From an uncultured Pelagibacteraceae bacterium (GTDB taxonomy: Bacteria; Pseudomonadota; Alphaproteobacteria; Pelagibacterales; Pelagibacteraceae), in assembly GCA_902517745.1 (NCBI GenBank), contig CABYDS010000008.1, positions 1 to 43,846 on the forward strand: 43,846 nt of DNA. The letters are read 5' to 3'. The position numbers and the translations under genes were made by a program. Position 1 is the stretch's first letter, and each line of letters begins with the position of its first letter. The notes below the pieces were generated by a model that was not told the origin of the DNA, searched no databases, and saw nothing but the letters and a program-made list of their open reading frames with translations. Positions 1-8,964 of this stretch are shown here, in pieces.

Positions 1-220
1 ATATTTAATTAAATTTTATAAATTTTTCATTTCACCGGTTCTGGGTAATAATTGTAGGTATCTTCCAACCTGTTCAGAGTATTTTATTGATAGTTTAAAT
101 GAATATGGTGTTTTGAAAGGTTGTTACAAAGGCATTAAAAGAATTTTATCTTGTCATCCTATAAAATTTTTAGGAGGAGGACATGGGTATGATCCGGTAA
201 AGAAAAAGAATATTAAATAA
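1..220 (+). CDS. yidD: YidD, membrane protein insertion efficiency factor (5' end outside window)
   Basis: The reading frame starting at base 2 is open to a TAA at 218-220 and gives about 72 residues of the small YidD family. Visible hallmarks are the FISPVLGNNCRYLPTCSEY block and a C-terminal HPIKFLGGGHGYDPV block, which are the conserved Cys-rich and glycine-rich parts of this family. YidD is a membrane-associated helper of YidC-mediated protein insertion. Its stop overlaps the yidC start by one base (TAATG), which fits the classic rpmH-rnpA-yidD-yidC order; the upstream genes lie outside the window. The start codon is not visible. Confidence 0.93.
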   Translation, partial: YLIKFYKFFISPVLGNNCRYLPTCSEYFIDSLNEYGVLKGCYKGIKRILSCHPIKFLGGGHGYDPVKKKNIK

Positions 221-1902
221 TGGACACGAGAAACGTAATAGCAGCAATTTCTTTAAGTGCAGCAGTAATAATTCTCTATGGATTATTTTTTGCTCCACCA
301 AGTCCTGATCCAAAGCAGGTAACTAATAATGATCAAAATAAGAATAATCTTCAACTAAACGAAGCACCAAAAATAGAGCAAAATATTGAGAATAATAAAA
401 TTTCTAGATCAGAGGCAATAAACAAAGTTGAAAGGATACTTTTTGAAAATGAAAATATTAAAGGTTCTATTTCTCTTGAGGGATCATTAATCGATGACCT
501 GATCTTTAAGAAATACACTGAAACTTTAGACTCGGACGAAAATGTAGTTTTGCTTAATCCTAAAGAGTCTGAAAATGGTTATTATATAGAAACAGGTTGG
601 GCTATAAATAATAAAGATATCGAAGTTCCTAACTCAAATACAAAGTGGGAAGTTGTTGGCAATAAATTACTAACACCAAACAGTCCAATTAAATTAGTAT
701 GGAATAATGAGCAGAATATAACTTTTGAGAAAGAAATAAGCATAGATGATAAATTTTTATTTACTGTTAACCAAAAAATTACGAATAATACTCAAAATAC
801 TTATAACTTTTATCCCTACGGACAGATTATTAGAAACCTAGCTCCTGATGTAACTGATTTTTATATATTACATGAAGGTTTATTAGGTGTTTTTGATGAT
901 AATCTTGTTGAAGAAGATTACGATGATATTAAAGATAAGAAGTACTCTGTAAATGCTAACAAAGGATGGATGGGTATTACAGATAAATATTGGATAACAA
1001 GTTTAATCCCAGAACGTAATAAAAGTTTTAGGTCAGATTTCGATTATAAAAATAAATTTAAAGCTAACTTCATAGAGACAGCTGCAACAGAAGTCAGAGC
1101 TAATGAAAGCAAAACTAATCAGGTAAAAGTGATTATTGCCGCAAAAGAAGTGGATGTTGTTGATGGTTATGCGGAAAAACTAAATATTAATAAATTTGAT
1201 TTAGCGATTGATTGGGGTTTCTTATATTTTTTAACAAAACCAATATTTTTAATATCAGATTATTTCTTCAAACTAACTGGCAACTATGGAATTGCAATAA
1301 TACTAATTACTGCTTGTATAAGAATACTATTTTTTCCTCTCGCTAACTACTCATTTAGATCAATGGCAAAAATGAAAGTTCTTCAACCCGAAATGGTAAG
1401 ACTTAAAGAACTTCATAAGGAAGATAAAATGAAGTTACAACAAGAAATGATGGCGCTTTATAAAAGAGAGAAAGTGAATCCTGTAAGCGGGTGTTTGCCT
1501 ATTTTAATTCAAATACCATTCTTTTTTGCAATTTATAAAATGTTGTTTGTTACAATTGAAATGAGACATCAGCCTTTTTTTGGTTGGATACATGATCTAA
1601 GTGAAAGAGATCCAACAAGCTTATTTAATTTATTTGGTTTGTTACCATATGATGTTCCATCATTTTTAATTATTGGCGCTTGGCCAATAGCGATGGGTGT
1701 AACAATGTGGATGCAACAAAAACTTAATCCAACACCGCCAGATCCGATTCAGCAAAAAATATTTATGTTTTTTCCTGTATTCTTAACAGTGATACTAGCA
1801 CCTTTTCCATCAGGATTAGTTATATATTGGACAATTAACAACGTGCTTACAATGGCGCAACAGTATGTAATTATGAAGAGAACTTCAGTTAAAACAGTTT
1901 AA
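220..1902 (+). CDS. yidC: YidC, membrane protein insertase
   Basis: A 560-residue Oxa1/YidC/Alb3-family insertase that places proteins in the inner membrane with or without the Sec translocon. The layout is that of Gram-negative YidC: one N-terminal membrane helix (about residues 6-26), a large periplasmic domain to about residue 325, then the C-terminal insertase core with several membrane segments. The core includes an Arg in the hydrophobic groove region (TACIRILFFPL) and the cytoplasmic hairpin rich in Met, Lys and Gln (MAKMKVLQPEM onward). Length is normal for the family. The ATG shares one base with the yidD stop, so the two are likely translationally coupled. The next gene starts three bases after its stop. 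Confidence 0.97.
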   Translation: MDTRNVIAAISLSAAVIILYGLFFAPPSPDPKQVTNNDQNKNNLQLNEAPKIEQNIENNKISRSEAINKVERILFENENIKGSISLEGSLIDDLIFKKYTETLDSDENVVLLNPKESENGYYIETGWAINNKDIEVPNSNTKWEVVGNKLLTPNSPIKLVWNNEQNITFEKEISIDDKFLFTVNQKITNNTQNTYNFYPYGQIIRNLAPDVTDFYILHEGLLGVFDDNLVEEDYDDIKDKKYSVNANKGWMGITDKYWITSLIPERNKSFRSDFDYKNKFKANFIETAATEVRANESKTNQVKVIIAAKEVDVVDGYAEKLNINKFDLAIDWGFLYFLTKPIFLISDYFFKLTGNYGIAIILITACIRILFFPLANYSFRSMAKMKVLQPEMVRLKELHKEDKMKLQQEMMALYKREKVNPVSGCLPILIQIPFFFAIYKMLFVTIEMRHQPFFGWIHDLSERDPTSLFNLFGLLPYDVPSFLIIGAWPIAMGVTMWMQQKLNPTPPDPIQQKIFMFFPVFLTVILAPFPSGLVIYWTINNVLTMAQQYVIMKRTSVKTV

Positions 1903-1905
1903 TTG

Positions 1906-2754
1906 ATGGAATTAGACAAGATTATTCCAACAGATGGACCAAATATTAATGAAGTTGAAAAATATATAAACAAATATAAGTCTGAGGTAATAGTAATTAA
2001 ATGTGGTGGATCTGTTTTGTTAGATAAAAAACTATTTAATCAGTTCATAGAAGATATTTCAGTAATAAATAAAATTGGTTTATCAGCAATAGTCGTTCAT
2101 GGTGGGGGTAAAAATATTAAAAAAAAATTAGATGAAAATAATATTGAAACAAGATTTATCAAAGGACTTAGAGTTTCAGACGAAAAAACAATTGGATATA
2201 TAGAAGAGGCTTTACTAGAGCTTAATTTAGAGATTTTAGATGAATTAAAATCTAAAAACACAAATGTTTGTTCAATATCACCTAAAGAAAATAATGTAAT
2301 TAATATTATTCCTGAAAGTAAAGAATTGGGATATGTCGGGACACCAAAAAAAATTAACAAAGAGAAAATATTAAATTTTATCAAAAATAAACAAATTCCA
2401 ATTGTTGTTCCTTTAGGATTGAGTGATGATGGTAAAATTTATAATATTAATGCAGATGTTGCTGCAGGTTCAATTGCAAAAGAGATCGATGCTAGACGAC
2501 TTCTTTTGATGACAGATGTTGAAGGGGTTCTTGATGAAAATCAAAAACTTATATCTGAGATTAATCTCAGTAGAGCCAATGAAATGTTAAAAAATAATAT
2601 TATTTCTGGAGGCATGATACCAAAAATAAACACCTGTCTGGATGCAATATCTAATGGTGTTAGAGGTGTAGTTATTGTTGATGGAAGAAAACCACATTCA
2701 ATACTATTTGAGTTATTTTCTGACAAGGGTGCGGGAACATTGATAAGAAAATGA
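1906..2754 (+). CDS. argB: Acetylglutamate kinase
   Basis: ArgB phosphorylates N-acetyl-L-glutamate in the second step of arginine synthesis. The protein shows the amino-acid kinase fold motifs: KCGGSVL near residue 33, the substrate/phosphate loop VVHGGGKNI, the INADVAAGSIA segment, the MTDVEGVL segment and a C-terminal SGGMIPKI. Length (about 282 residues) is normal. A TTG at 1903 directly follows the yidC stop, but the ATG at 1906 is the more natural start. In most alphaproteobacteria engB sits between yidC and argB; here nothing separates them. The 3' end overlaps the next gene by four bases (ATGA). Confidence 0.96.
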   Translation: MELDKIIPTDGPNINEVEKYINKYKSEVIVIKCGGSVLLDKKLFNQFIEDISVINKIGLSAIVVHGGGKNIKKKLDENNIETRFIKGLRVSDEKTIGYIEEALLELNLEILDELKSKNTNVCSISPKENNVINIIPESKELGYVGTPKKINKEKILNFIKNKQIPIVVPLGLSDDGKIYNINADVAAGSIAKEIDARRLLLMTDVEGVLDENQKLISEINLSRANEMLKNNIISGGMIPKINTCLDAISNGVRGVVIVDGRKPHSILFELFSDKGAGTLIRK

Positions 2755-3422
2755 ATAATTTAAAAAATATAAAAAATATTTTATTCGACTGTGATGGTGT
2801 TTTATATAGTGATTTAGAGGCAGTTTTTGGACAAGTTAGTAAGAGGATGACAAAATATATCTCAAATAAACTCAACCTAGATCTTGTAAAAGCTAAAGAA
2901 TTACAAAGAAGTTATTTTCATAAATACAACACAAGTTTAAATGGATTGATGATACATCATGATATACCACCGGAAGAATTCTTGGAGTATGTTCATGATA
3001 TTGATCTTTCATTTATGGAAAAAGATCTTATCTTAAGAAATGAGCTTGAAAACATTGATTTAAATAAATTCGTATTTACAAACGGAAGTAGAGCTCACGT
3101 AAAAAATATAGTAAAAACTCTTGGTATTGAAGACCAATTTAAAGATATATTTGATATCGTAGACGCAAAATATCATCCTAAACCTGAGGCCAGGGCGTTC
3201 GATCTTATGGTTAATAAATTTAAGATCAATCCAAAAGAAACTCTTTATATCGAGGATATTGCTAAAAATTTATCAATAGGTAAAGAGCGGGGAACTATAA
3301 CGGCTTGGCTTATCAATAATGAATACTGGGGTAAAAAAGAGTCTGATAAAGATTACATCGACTATAAAATCGAAAATCTCTCTTTATTTTTAAAAGAAAT
3401 AAGGTTATTAAAAAACTCATAA
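2751..3422 (+). CDS. HAD-superfamily hydrolase, pyrimidine 5'-nucleotidase type
   Basis: A 223-residue HAD phosphatase related to the yeast SDT1/PHM8 pyrimidine 5'-nucleotidase group. Motif I is LFDCDGVLYSD, with the nucleophile Asp and acid/base Asp; motif II is FTNGSRAHV; a motif III Lys is in HPKPEARAF; motif IV is YIEDIAKNL. The cap is a small helical insert between motifs I and II. It starts with ATGA overlapping the argB stop and ends four bases before dapD. This argB-HAD-dapD-dapE order is widely conserved in alphaproteobacteria. The natural substrate cannot be read from sequence; nucleotide monophosphates are the family expectation. Confidence 0.88.
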   Translation: MNNLKNIKNILFDCDGVLYSDLEAVFGQVSKRMTKYISNKLNLDLVKAKELQRSYFHKYNTSLNGLMIHHDIPPEEFLEYVHDIDLSFMEKDLILRNELENIDLNKFVFTNGSRAHVKNIVKTLGIEDQFKDIFDIVDAKYHPKPEARAFDLMVNKFKINPKETLYIEDIAKNLSIGKERGTITAWLINNEYWGKKESDKDYIDYKIENLSLFLKEIRLLKNS

Positions 3423-3426
3423 AATA

Positions 3427-4254
3427 ATGAGTATTGAAAAAATTATAAATGAAGCTTGGGAAAATAAAGACCAAGTAAACCAAAATTCAGATAAATCTTT
3501 AAAGGATGCTGTTAATCAAATTATTGATGATCTAGACAGTGGAAAAGCAAGAGTAGCTGAAAAGATCAATAGTGAATGGGTTACTCATCAACATATAAAA
3601 AAAGCTATCATGTTAAGTTTTCGAATGCATGGAATGGATATCATGGCGGGGCCATATTCAACATGGAGAGATAAGAGTCACTTATTAAAAGGTAAAACTG
3701 CTGGCTGGACTAATGAAGATTTTGAAAAAGCTGGTTTCAGAATGGTCCCCAACACAGCAGCAAGACGTGGTTCCTTTGTTGCAAAAAATGCTGTTCTTAT
3801 GCCATGTTATGTAAATATTGGAGCGTACATAGACGAAGGTACTATGATGGATACATTCAGTCGTGCAGGAAGTTGTTGTCAGATTGGAAAAAATTGTCAT
3901 ATCTCGGCCGGGACTGGGGTTGGTGGAGTATTAGAACCAGCCCAAGCATTACCAACAATTATTGAAGATAATGTTTTCTTAGGAGCAATGTCAGAAGTAG
4001 TAGAAGGTGTAATAGTTGGAGAAGGCTCTGTTCTAAGTATGGGAATGTATATTGGGCAATCAACAAAAATTGTTAATAGAAAAACTGGTGAAATAACTTA
4101 TGGAAAAATTCCACCTTACTCAGTGGTAGTTCCAGGATCCTTACCAGATAAAAACAATCCACAAGCACCATCTTTATATTGTGCAGTAATAATTAAACAA
4201 GTTGATGAAAAAACTAGATCAAAGACATCTGTTAACAATCTTTTAAGAGAATAA
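3427..4254 (+). CDS. dapD: Tetrahydrodipicolinate N-succinyltransferase
   Basis: DapD transfers succinyl from succinyl-CoA to tetrahydrodipicolinate in the succinylase branch of diaminopimelate/lysine synthesis. The 275-residue length is normal. A helical N-terminal domain leads into hexapeptide repeats of the left-handed beta-helix (about residues 105-215). Family signatures visible are the GPYSTWRDK region, MPCYVNIGAYIDEGTMMDT, the glycine-rich SAGTGVGGVLEP and the C-terminal YCAVIIKQVD. It lies four bases after the HAD gene and five before dapE, so it is part of the same operon. Confidence 0.97.
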   Translation: MSIEKIINEAWENKDQVNQNSDKSLKDAVNQIIDDLDSGKARVAEKINSEWVTHQHIKKAIMLSFRMHGMDIMAGPYSTWRDKSHLLKGKTAGWTNEDFEKAGFRMVPNTAARRGSFVAKNAVLMPCYVNIGAYIDEGTMMDTFSRAGSCCQIGKNCHISAGTGVGGVLEPAQALPTIIEDNVFLGAMSEVVEGVIVGEGSVLSMGMYIGQSTKIVNRKTGEITYGKIPPYSVVVPGSLPDKNNPQAPSLYCAVIIKQVDEKTRSKTSVNNLLRE

Positions 4255-4258
4255 ACTA

Positions 4259-5401
4259 ATGAAAACTTATAATGAATTAAAGTTAGCTCAGGAGCTAATA
4301 AAATTTCAAACGATTAAAACAGAAGATAAGGGTATTATGAATTTCCTTTCAAGGAAACTCTCATCAATAGGTTTTAAATGTTATATAATAAAATCAAAAG
4401 GTACAGGTGCTAAACCCGCCTTAAATTTATATGCAAAATTTGGTAAATCAAAACCTAACATTAATTATTTGGGTCACACAGATGTTGTTGCTAACCTCAG
4501 TAATTGGGAGTTTCCGCCATTTAAAGCAATAGTAAAAAAAGGATATTTATATGGAAGAGGATCCCAGGACATGAAAGGTAGTGTGGCATGTTGGATAAGT
4601 GCTGTAAGTAACTTCATTAAAAATAAAAAATTTAAAGGTTCTATATCAATAATAATTACAGCAGACGAAGAAACTACAGGTCATGGTTGTCCAGCCGTTA
4701 TGAAATATTTAAAGAAAAAAAAAGAAAAAATCGATTTTTCGGTAGTAGGCGAACCGTCATCAAATAAATCAGTTGGAGACGAAATCAGGATTGGGAGAAG
4801 AGGTTCTATGAATGGGACAGTAACAGTATATGGAAGAAGTGGACACTCTGCATTTTATGGGACATATATAAATCCTTGTACTGCTCTCGCTAAAATAATA
4901 TCTAAACTTAAAAGCTTTCAGCTAGACAAAGGAACAAAGTATATGCCGCCATCAAATTTGGAATTTACAAAAATGAATGTGGATAATATATCTGAAAATG
5001 TAGTCCCACAATCTGCAAGTGCTAAATTTAATGTTAGATTTAATACAACTTATAAATCAATATATTTGAAAAAAAAACTTAGTAAAATTATTAATGCAGT
5101 TGCAAAAAAAGAAAATTGCAAAACTAAAATAGATTATAAAGTAAGTGGAGAAGCATTTTACACAGAGCCAAATAAAGAAATTTATATGGTAAAAAAAGTT
5201 GTAAAAAAAATTACAGGTAAAAATGCAAAATTAAATTGTAGAGGTGGCACAAGTGACAGCAGATTTTTAGGCTCAATACCACGTCTTGAGCTTGGGTTAA
5301 GAAATAATACTATTCATATGGTTAATGAAAGAACATCAATCTCAGATTTAAAAAAGTTAACTAAGATTTATAAGAACATTTTACATAATTATTTCGCTTG
5401 A
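4259..5401 (+). CDS. dapE: Succinyl-diaminopimelate desuccinylase
   Basis: DapE is a two-zinc M20-family amidohydrolase that removes succinate from N-succinyl-LL-diaminopimelate. Metal-site motifs are all present: the GHTDVV histidine, the bridging Asp in GRGSQDMKG, the catalytic Glu pair in ADEETTGHG, the Glu of VVGEPS, and the C-terminal His of NTIHMVNE. The RRGSMNGTVTVYGRSGHS segment opens the dimerisation domain. Length (380 residues) is normal. It directly follows dapD, so both succinylase-pathway steps are made together. Its TGA lies inside the TTGA of the next gene. Confidence 0.96.
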   Translation: MKTYNELKLAQELIKFQTIKTEDKGIMNFLSRKLSSIGFKCYIIKSKGTGAKPALNLYAKFGKSKPNINYLGHTDVVANLSNWEFPPFKAIVKKGYLYGRGSQDMKGSVACWISAVSNFIKNKKFKGSISIIITADEETTGHGCPAVMKYLKKKKEKIDFSVVGEPSSNKSVGDEIRIGRRGSMNGTVTVYGRSGHSAFYGTYINPCTALAKIISKLKSFQLDKGTKYMPPSNLEFTKMNVDNISENVVPQSASAKFNVRFNTTYKSIYLKKKLSKIINAVAKKENCKTKIDYKVSGEAFYTEPNKEIYMVKKVVKKITGKNAKLNCRGGTSDSRFLGSIPRLELGLRNNTIHMVNERTSISDLKKLTKIYKNILHNYFA

Positions 5402-6327
5402 AAACTGCAATTATAACATCTGAATCTTCAGAAAAACATATAACAGGCGATGGTCATCCAGAGCAACCGAAGAGAGTAGTTTCAATAATTGATACTTTAA
5501 AAAAAAATAAAAAACTGGTTTGGGATAAGCCAGATGTTGTTCCTAATGATATTCTTAATATGACACATTCTGAAGATTATATTAATAATTTAAAAGATTC
5601 ATTTCCTAAAAGTGGCTTAAATTTTTTAGATGGTGATACTGTTGTATCGCCTGGAAGTAAGGATGCAGTGTTTCAAGCTGCAGGATCAGCTATAAGTGCA
5701 ATAGATGGAATTGAGAATAAAAAATATAATAATGCATTTTGTGTTGTACGACCACCAGGACACCATGCTGAAAAAAACAAATCAATGGGCTTTTGCTGTA
5801 TTTCTAATGCAGGTGTTGCAGTTAATTATTTAATAAAAAAATATAATTATAAAAGAATTGCATGTGTAGATTTTGATGTTCATTGGGGAAATGGAAATTA
5901 TGATGTAATGTATGACAACAAAAATTCACTTTATATATCAACACATCAATATCCATTTTATCCAGGTGGTGGCTCAGAAAAAGAAAAGGGAAAGTATAAT
6001 AATTCTCTTAATATACCTCTTCCTGCTGGCACAAATTCTGAGGAGTATTTTAATGCTTATGATAGAGTTTTAGATAGGTTAATTGAATATAAGCCTGATT
6101 ACCTAATCTTTTCTGCTGGCTTTGATGCTCACAAGAACGATCCATTAGCTCAATTTGAACTTTCATCCAAAGATTTTTATGAAATAACAAGAAGAACACT
6201 AAAAGCCACAAATAAATTTACTAACGGGAAAGTAGTATCTTTATTAGAAGGTGGATACGACCTAAAAGCACTTGCTGAAAGCGCTAATTATCATGTAAAT
6301 GCATTAATCGAGTCGGAAAATAGATAA
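5398..6327 (+). CDS. Histone deacetylase-family amidohydrolase
   Basis: A 309-residue arginase/deacetylase-fold zinc hydrolase of the class II HDAC type. In bacteria such proteins act on acetyl-polyamines, acetyl-lysine or small acyl amides. The active site is complete: the His pair in RPPGHHAEK (residues 122-123), zinc ligands D160 and H162 in DFDVHWGNG, zinc ligand D243 in FSAGFDAHKNDPL, and the catalytic Tyr of LLEGGYD (Y287). The start is a TTG at 5398 overlapping the dapE stop, which gives the correct N-terminus (KTAIITSES, then HPEQPKR). A SET-domain gene begins two bases after its stop. The gene is not part of the usual dapE-truA block. Substrate unknown. Confidence 0.93.
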   Translation: MKTAIITSESSEKHITGDGHPEQPKRVVSIIDTLKKNKKLVWDKPDVVPNDILNMTHSEDYINNLKDSFPKSGLNFLDGDTVVSPGSKDAVFQAAGSAISAIDGIENKKYNNAFCVVRPPGHHAEKNKSMGFCCISNAGVAVNYLIKKYNYKRIACVDFDVHWGNGNYDVMYDNKNSLYISTHQYPFYPGGGSEKEKGKYNNSLNIPLPAGTNSEEYFNAYDRVLDRLIEYKPDYLIFSAGFDAHKNDPLAQFELSSKDFYEITRRTLKATNKFTNGKVVSLLEGGYDLKALAESANYHVNALIESENR

Positions 6328-6329
6328 TC

Positions 6330-6791
6330 ATGAAATTATATAAACAAAAATCATCAAATATTGATAACAGGGGACTTTTTGCATCTAAAAATATAAAAAA
6401 AGGAACTAAGATTATTTACTACATAGGTAAAATAATTACAAAAAAACAAACCGAAAATAATCCAAAATTTGATAACGATAAAGCAATTTATCTTTTTAAC
6501 TTAAATAATAGGTATGATTTAGACGGTGATTTTGCTTACAATACTGCAAGACTTATTAATCACTCTTGTAATCCAAATTGTGAAGTTGAAGGTAAAGGTT
6601 TAAAATTATGGATTAGTTCTATTAAAGATATAAAAAAAAATGAGGAACTAACTTATGATTATGGATTTAGTTTTGATGAAAATTATAAGGATTTCCCTTG
6701 TAAGTGTGGCTCCAAAAATTGTTGTGGTTACATAGTTAGAGAGGGATCAAGATGGAGAATAAAAAAGAAAAAAGAAAAATCTAATAAATAA
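6330..6791 (+). CDS. SET-domain protein, putative protein-lysine methyltransferase
   Basis: A 153-residue stand-alone SET domain. The SET N-part is at about residues 14-35 (GLFASKNIKKGTKI). The SAM-binding/pseudoknot motif RLINHSCNPNC lies at 74-84 and the catalytic ELTYDYG at 106-112. A post-SET zinc-type cluster (C124, C126, C131/C132 in PCKCGSKNCCG) follows, with a basic tail at the end. These are all the residues expected of an active S-adenosylmethionine-dependent lysine methyltransferase. It follows the deacetylase-like gene by two bases, implying co-expression. The 3' end overlaps truA, on the opposite strand, by 11 bases. The protein target is unknown; a ribosomal or nucleoid-associated protein is a guess only. 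Confidence 0.92.
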   Translation: MKLYKQKSSNIDNRGLFASKNIKKGTKIIYYIGKIITKKQTENNPKFDNDKAIYLFNLNNRYDLDGDFAYNTARLINHSCNPNCEVEGKGLKLWISSIKDIKKNEELTYDYGFSFDENYKDFPCKCGSKNCCGYIVREGSRWRIKKKKEKSNK

Positions 6792-7521
6792 TTTTCTCAA
6801 GATATAAACCATGTGCAGGGGCAATAGGAGCACAATTTTTTCTAGATTTTGATTTAAATATACTGGTAAATTTTTTTAAGTTCCATTTATTTTCACCAAG
6901 GTATTTGAGTGAACCAACCATGGATCTAACTTGACTCTTAAGAAATGATTTTGACACAAATTGAATTTTTATAACATTTTTAAATTTGGTTATTTTTACT
7001 TTTTTCATGGTTCTTACCGGACTTTTTGCAGCACAGTTAGATGCTCTAAAAGTTGAAAAATCATGAGTTCCAATTAATTTTTTTGCTCCCTTTTTCATCA
7101 ATTCAACATCAATTTTTTTTTTAATATGCCACTCTCTATTAAAATTGATAACTGAAGGAGAAGCATCATTTCTAATTAAGTACGTATACCGTCTTTCTTT
7201 TGCAGAATATCTTGAATGAAAAAGTTTATTTTTTTTCTTTATTTTTAAAATAGATATTTTTTTTTTATTTAAAAAGAAGTTTAGTGAATTCAATAATTTA
7301 TCTTTTTGAATAATTTTGTTTGTGGTATCAAAGTGAGCTGATTGCTCTTTAGCATGAACTCCTGTGTCTGTTCGTCCAGACCCATAAATTTTTATTTTTT
7401 CTTTTAATAGTTTAGATAAGACAATCTCAATATTTTCCTGGATTGACTTACCTTTTTTTTGAATTTGCCAACCATTGTATAAAGTGCCTTCGTATTCTAT
7501 TAGAATCTGATATCTATTCAC
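6781..7521 (-). CDS. truA: tRNA pseudouridine(38-40) synthase TruA
   Basis: TruA converts uridines 38-40 of the tRNA anticodon arm to pseudouridine. The 246-residue protein begins with the family's RYQILIEYEGTLYNGWQ block. It contains the catalytic aspartate motif GSGRTDTGVHA (D52) and the C-terminal RSMVGSLKYLGENKW segment. The start is a GTG at 7521 lying inside the 3' end of fmt (8-base overlap), so translation is likely coupled. The gene runs toward the SET gene and overlaps its end. Confidence 0.95.
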   Translation of the reverse strand: MNRYQILIEYEGTLYNGWQIQKKGKSIQENIEIVLSKLLKEKIKIYGSGRTDTGVHAKEQSAHFDTTNKIIQKDKLLNSLNFFLNKKKISILKIKKKNKLFHSRYSAKERRYTYLIRNDASPSVINFNREWHIKKKIDVELMKKGAKKLIGTHDFSTFRASNCAAKSPVRTMKKVKITKFKNVIKIQFVSKSFLKSQVRSMVGSLKYLGENKWNLKKFTSIFKSKSRKNCAPIAPAHGLYLEKIIY

Positions 7522-8428
7522 TTGTAATTATTGTTCCTTTTCTTACCTTATTTCCTAATAAAAATTCGTTAATTAATTGAGGACTCTTGCCCTCTTTTTG
7601 TATCTCAATAATATTTATTGAATTTTCAACACATGCTATTGTCATTTGTTCGTCGATTACTTCACCGATTTTACCTGACTGCTTGTTTATTTTGGCTTTT
7701 AATATTTTATATCTTTTATTGTTAAGCTCAAACCATGCACCAGGTTTTGGATATAATCCATTTATTTGAGCAATTATTTTACTAGCACTACTATTCCAAT
7801 CTATCTTTCCCTCTATTTTTTGAATTTTCTTTGCGTATGTAGCTTTTGTATGATCTTGCTCTTTAAATATTGCCTCTCCGTCTAAAACTTTTTGCATATT
7901 TTCTAAAATTTTTTCTGTACTCAAATAAGATAATTTTTCAGACAAAGTTTCTGCATTATCTTGGTCAAGAATATCTACTGAATATTTATTACATACAGGT
8001 CCAGAATCTAATTTTTCATTAATTTTCATAAATGATATTCCAGTTTTTTTTTCAATGTTTAAAATCGATCTTTGGATTGGTGCCGCCCCTCTCCATTTTG
8101 GTAATAATGAAGCATGAATATTCAAAAAACCTTTTTTACTCAAATCAAGAATTTTTTTTGAAATTAACTGTCCGTATGCAACAACAATGACAAGATCTAA
8201 ATTTAATTTTTTAAGATATTCAAATTCTTCATCAATTTTTTTTGGGGTTTTAATTTCTAGATTAAGTTCCTCTGCACATTTATGAATTGGTGATTTCGCA
8301 AACTTTTGACCTCTATTTGATTTACTTGGAGGCTGAGAAAAAACACAGTTAATTTTATATTTTTGATTAATTTTTTTTAGAATAGGCACAGCAAACTGCG
8401 GCGTACCCATGAATACAATATTTGACAT
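7514..8428 (-). CDS. fmt: Methionyl-tRNA formyltransferase
   Basis: Fmt formylates the initiator Met-tRNA using 10-formyl-tetrahydrofolate. The 304-residue protein starts with the MGTPQFAVPIL block. It shows the catalytic NIHASLLPKWRGAAPIQ segment (Asn and His of the active site) and the Asp in LDSGPV, followed by the C-terminal tRNA-binding domain (about residue 205 on). It is transcribed directly after def, with no gap between the def stop and the fmt ATG. That is the usual pairing, since Def later removes the formyl group added here. Confidence 0.97.
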   Translation of the reverse strand: MSNIVFMGTPQFAVPILKKINQKYKINCVFSQPPSKSNRGQKFAKSPIHKCAEELNLEIKTPKKIDEEFEYLKKLNLDLVIVVAYGQLISKKILDLSKKGFLNIHASLLPKWRGAAPIQRSILNIEKKTGISFMKINEKLDSGPVCNKYSVDILDQDNAETLSEKLSYLSTEKILENMQKVLDGEAIFKEQDHTKATYAKKIQKIEGKIDWNSSASKIIAQINGLYPKPGAWFELNNKRYKILKAKINKQSGKIGEVIDEQMTIACVENSINIIEIQKEGKSPQLINEFLLGNKVRKGTIITSE

Positions 8429-8950
8429 TTAAACAACAACTCTATTAGAAGTTTTTTGTTTAGACAATTTTTTTATTATTAAATCTTTTTTTATTTTAGA
8501 CAAATAATCAATGATTAGTTTTCCATCTAAGTGATTTATTTCATGTTGTAAACATGTTGAGAGTAGTCCACCACATTCCATTTCTTTCTTATCACCATTT
8601 TCATCTATATAAGATACAGTACAAATTTCTGGTCTCTCTATCTCAATAAAGGTATTGGGTATTGATAAACAACCTTCCTCATATGTAGACATTTTTTCAC
8701 TTAGAGTTTTTATTTGTGGATTAATAAAACATAAAGGTTTTTTTTCATTTTCATTTTTTGAGACATCTAACACAATTACTCTTTTAAGGATTCCAACTTG
8801 AACAGCTGCCAAACCTATGCCATTGTGATGGTACATAGTTTCAAATAAGTCTTTAATAAGTTTTTTTTCATTAACATCAACTTTATTTAAAGGTTCAGAT
8901 TTTTTTCTAAGAATATCATCAGGTACTGTAATTAGTTCTTTTACTGACAT
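8429..8950 (-). CDS. def: Peptide deformylase
   Basis: Def removes the N-formyl group from nascent proteins. The 173-residue metalloprotease-like enzyme has all three motifs: GIGLAAVQVG (motif 1), EGCLSIP (motif 2, metal-binding Cys) and LQHEINHLDG (motif 3, the HExxH metal ligands). Asn replaces the commonly seen Asp in the last motif (HEINH versus HEIDH), a mild variation that leaves both His ligands and the Glu. It abuts fmt without a gap and follows the unknown exported-protein gene by 14 bases. Confidence 0.96.
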   Translation of the reverse strand: MSVKELITVPDDILRKKSEPLNKVDVNEKKLIKDLFETMYHHNGIGLAAVQVGILKRVIVLDVSKNENEKKPLCFINPQIKTLSEKMSTYEEGCLSIPNTFIEIERPEICTVSYIDENGDKKEMECGGLLSTCLQHEINHLDGKLIIDYLSKIKKDLIIKKLSKQKTSNRVVV

Positions 8951-8964
8951 AATTTATTTATTGT

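Noticed and set aside
7233..7266. Long T/A homopolymer runs in truA, aroB and other genes as possible repeats or slippage elements
   Set aside because: They encode Lys-rich segments in intact frames and are expected at this base composition; only the gyrB run actually breaks a frame.
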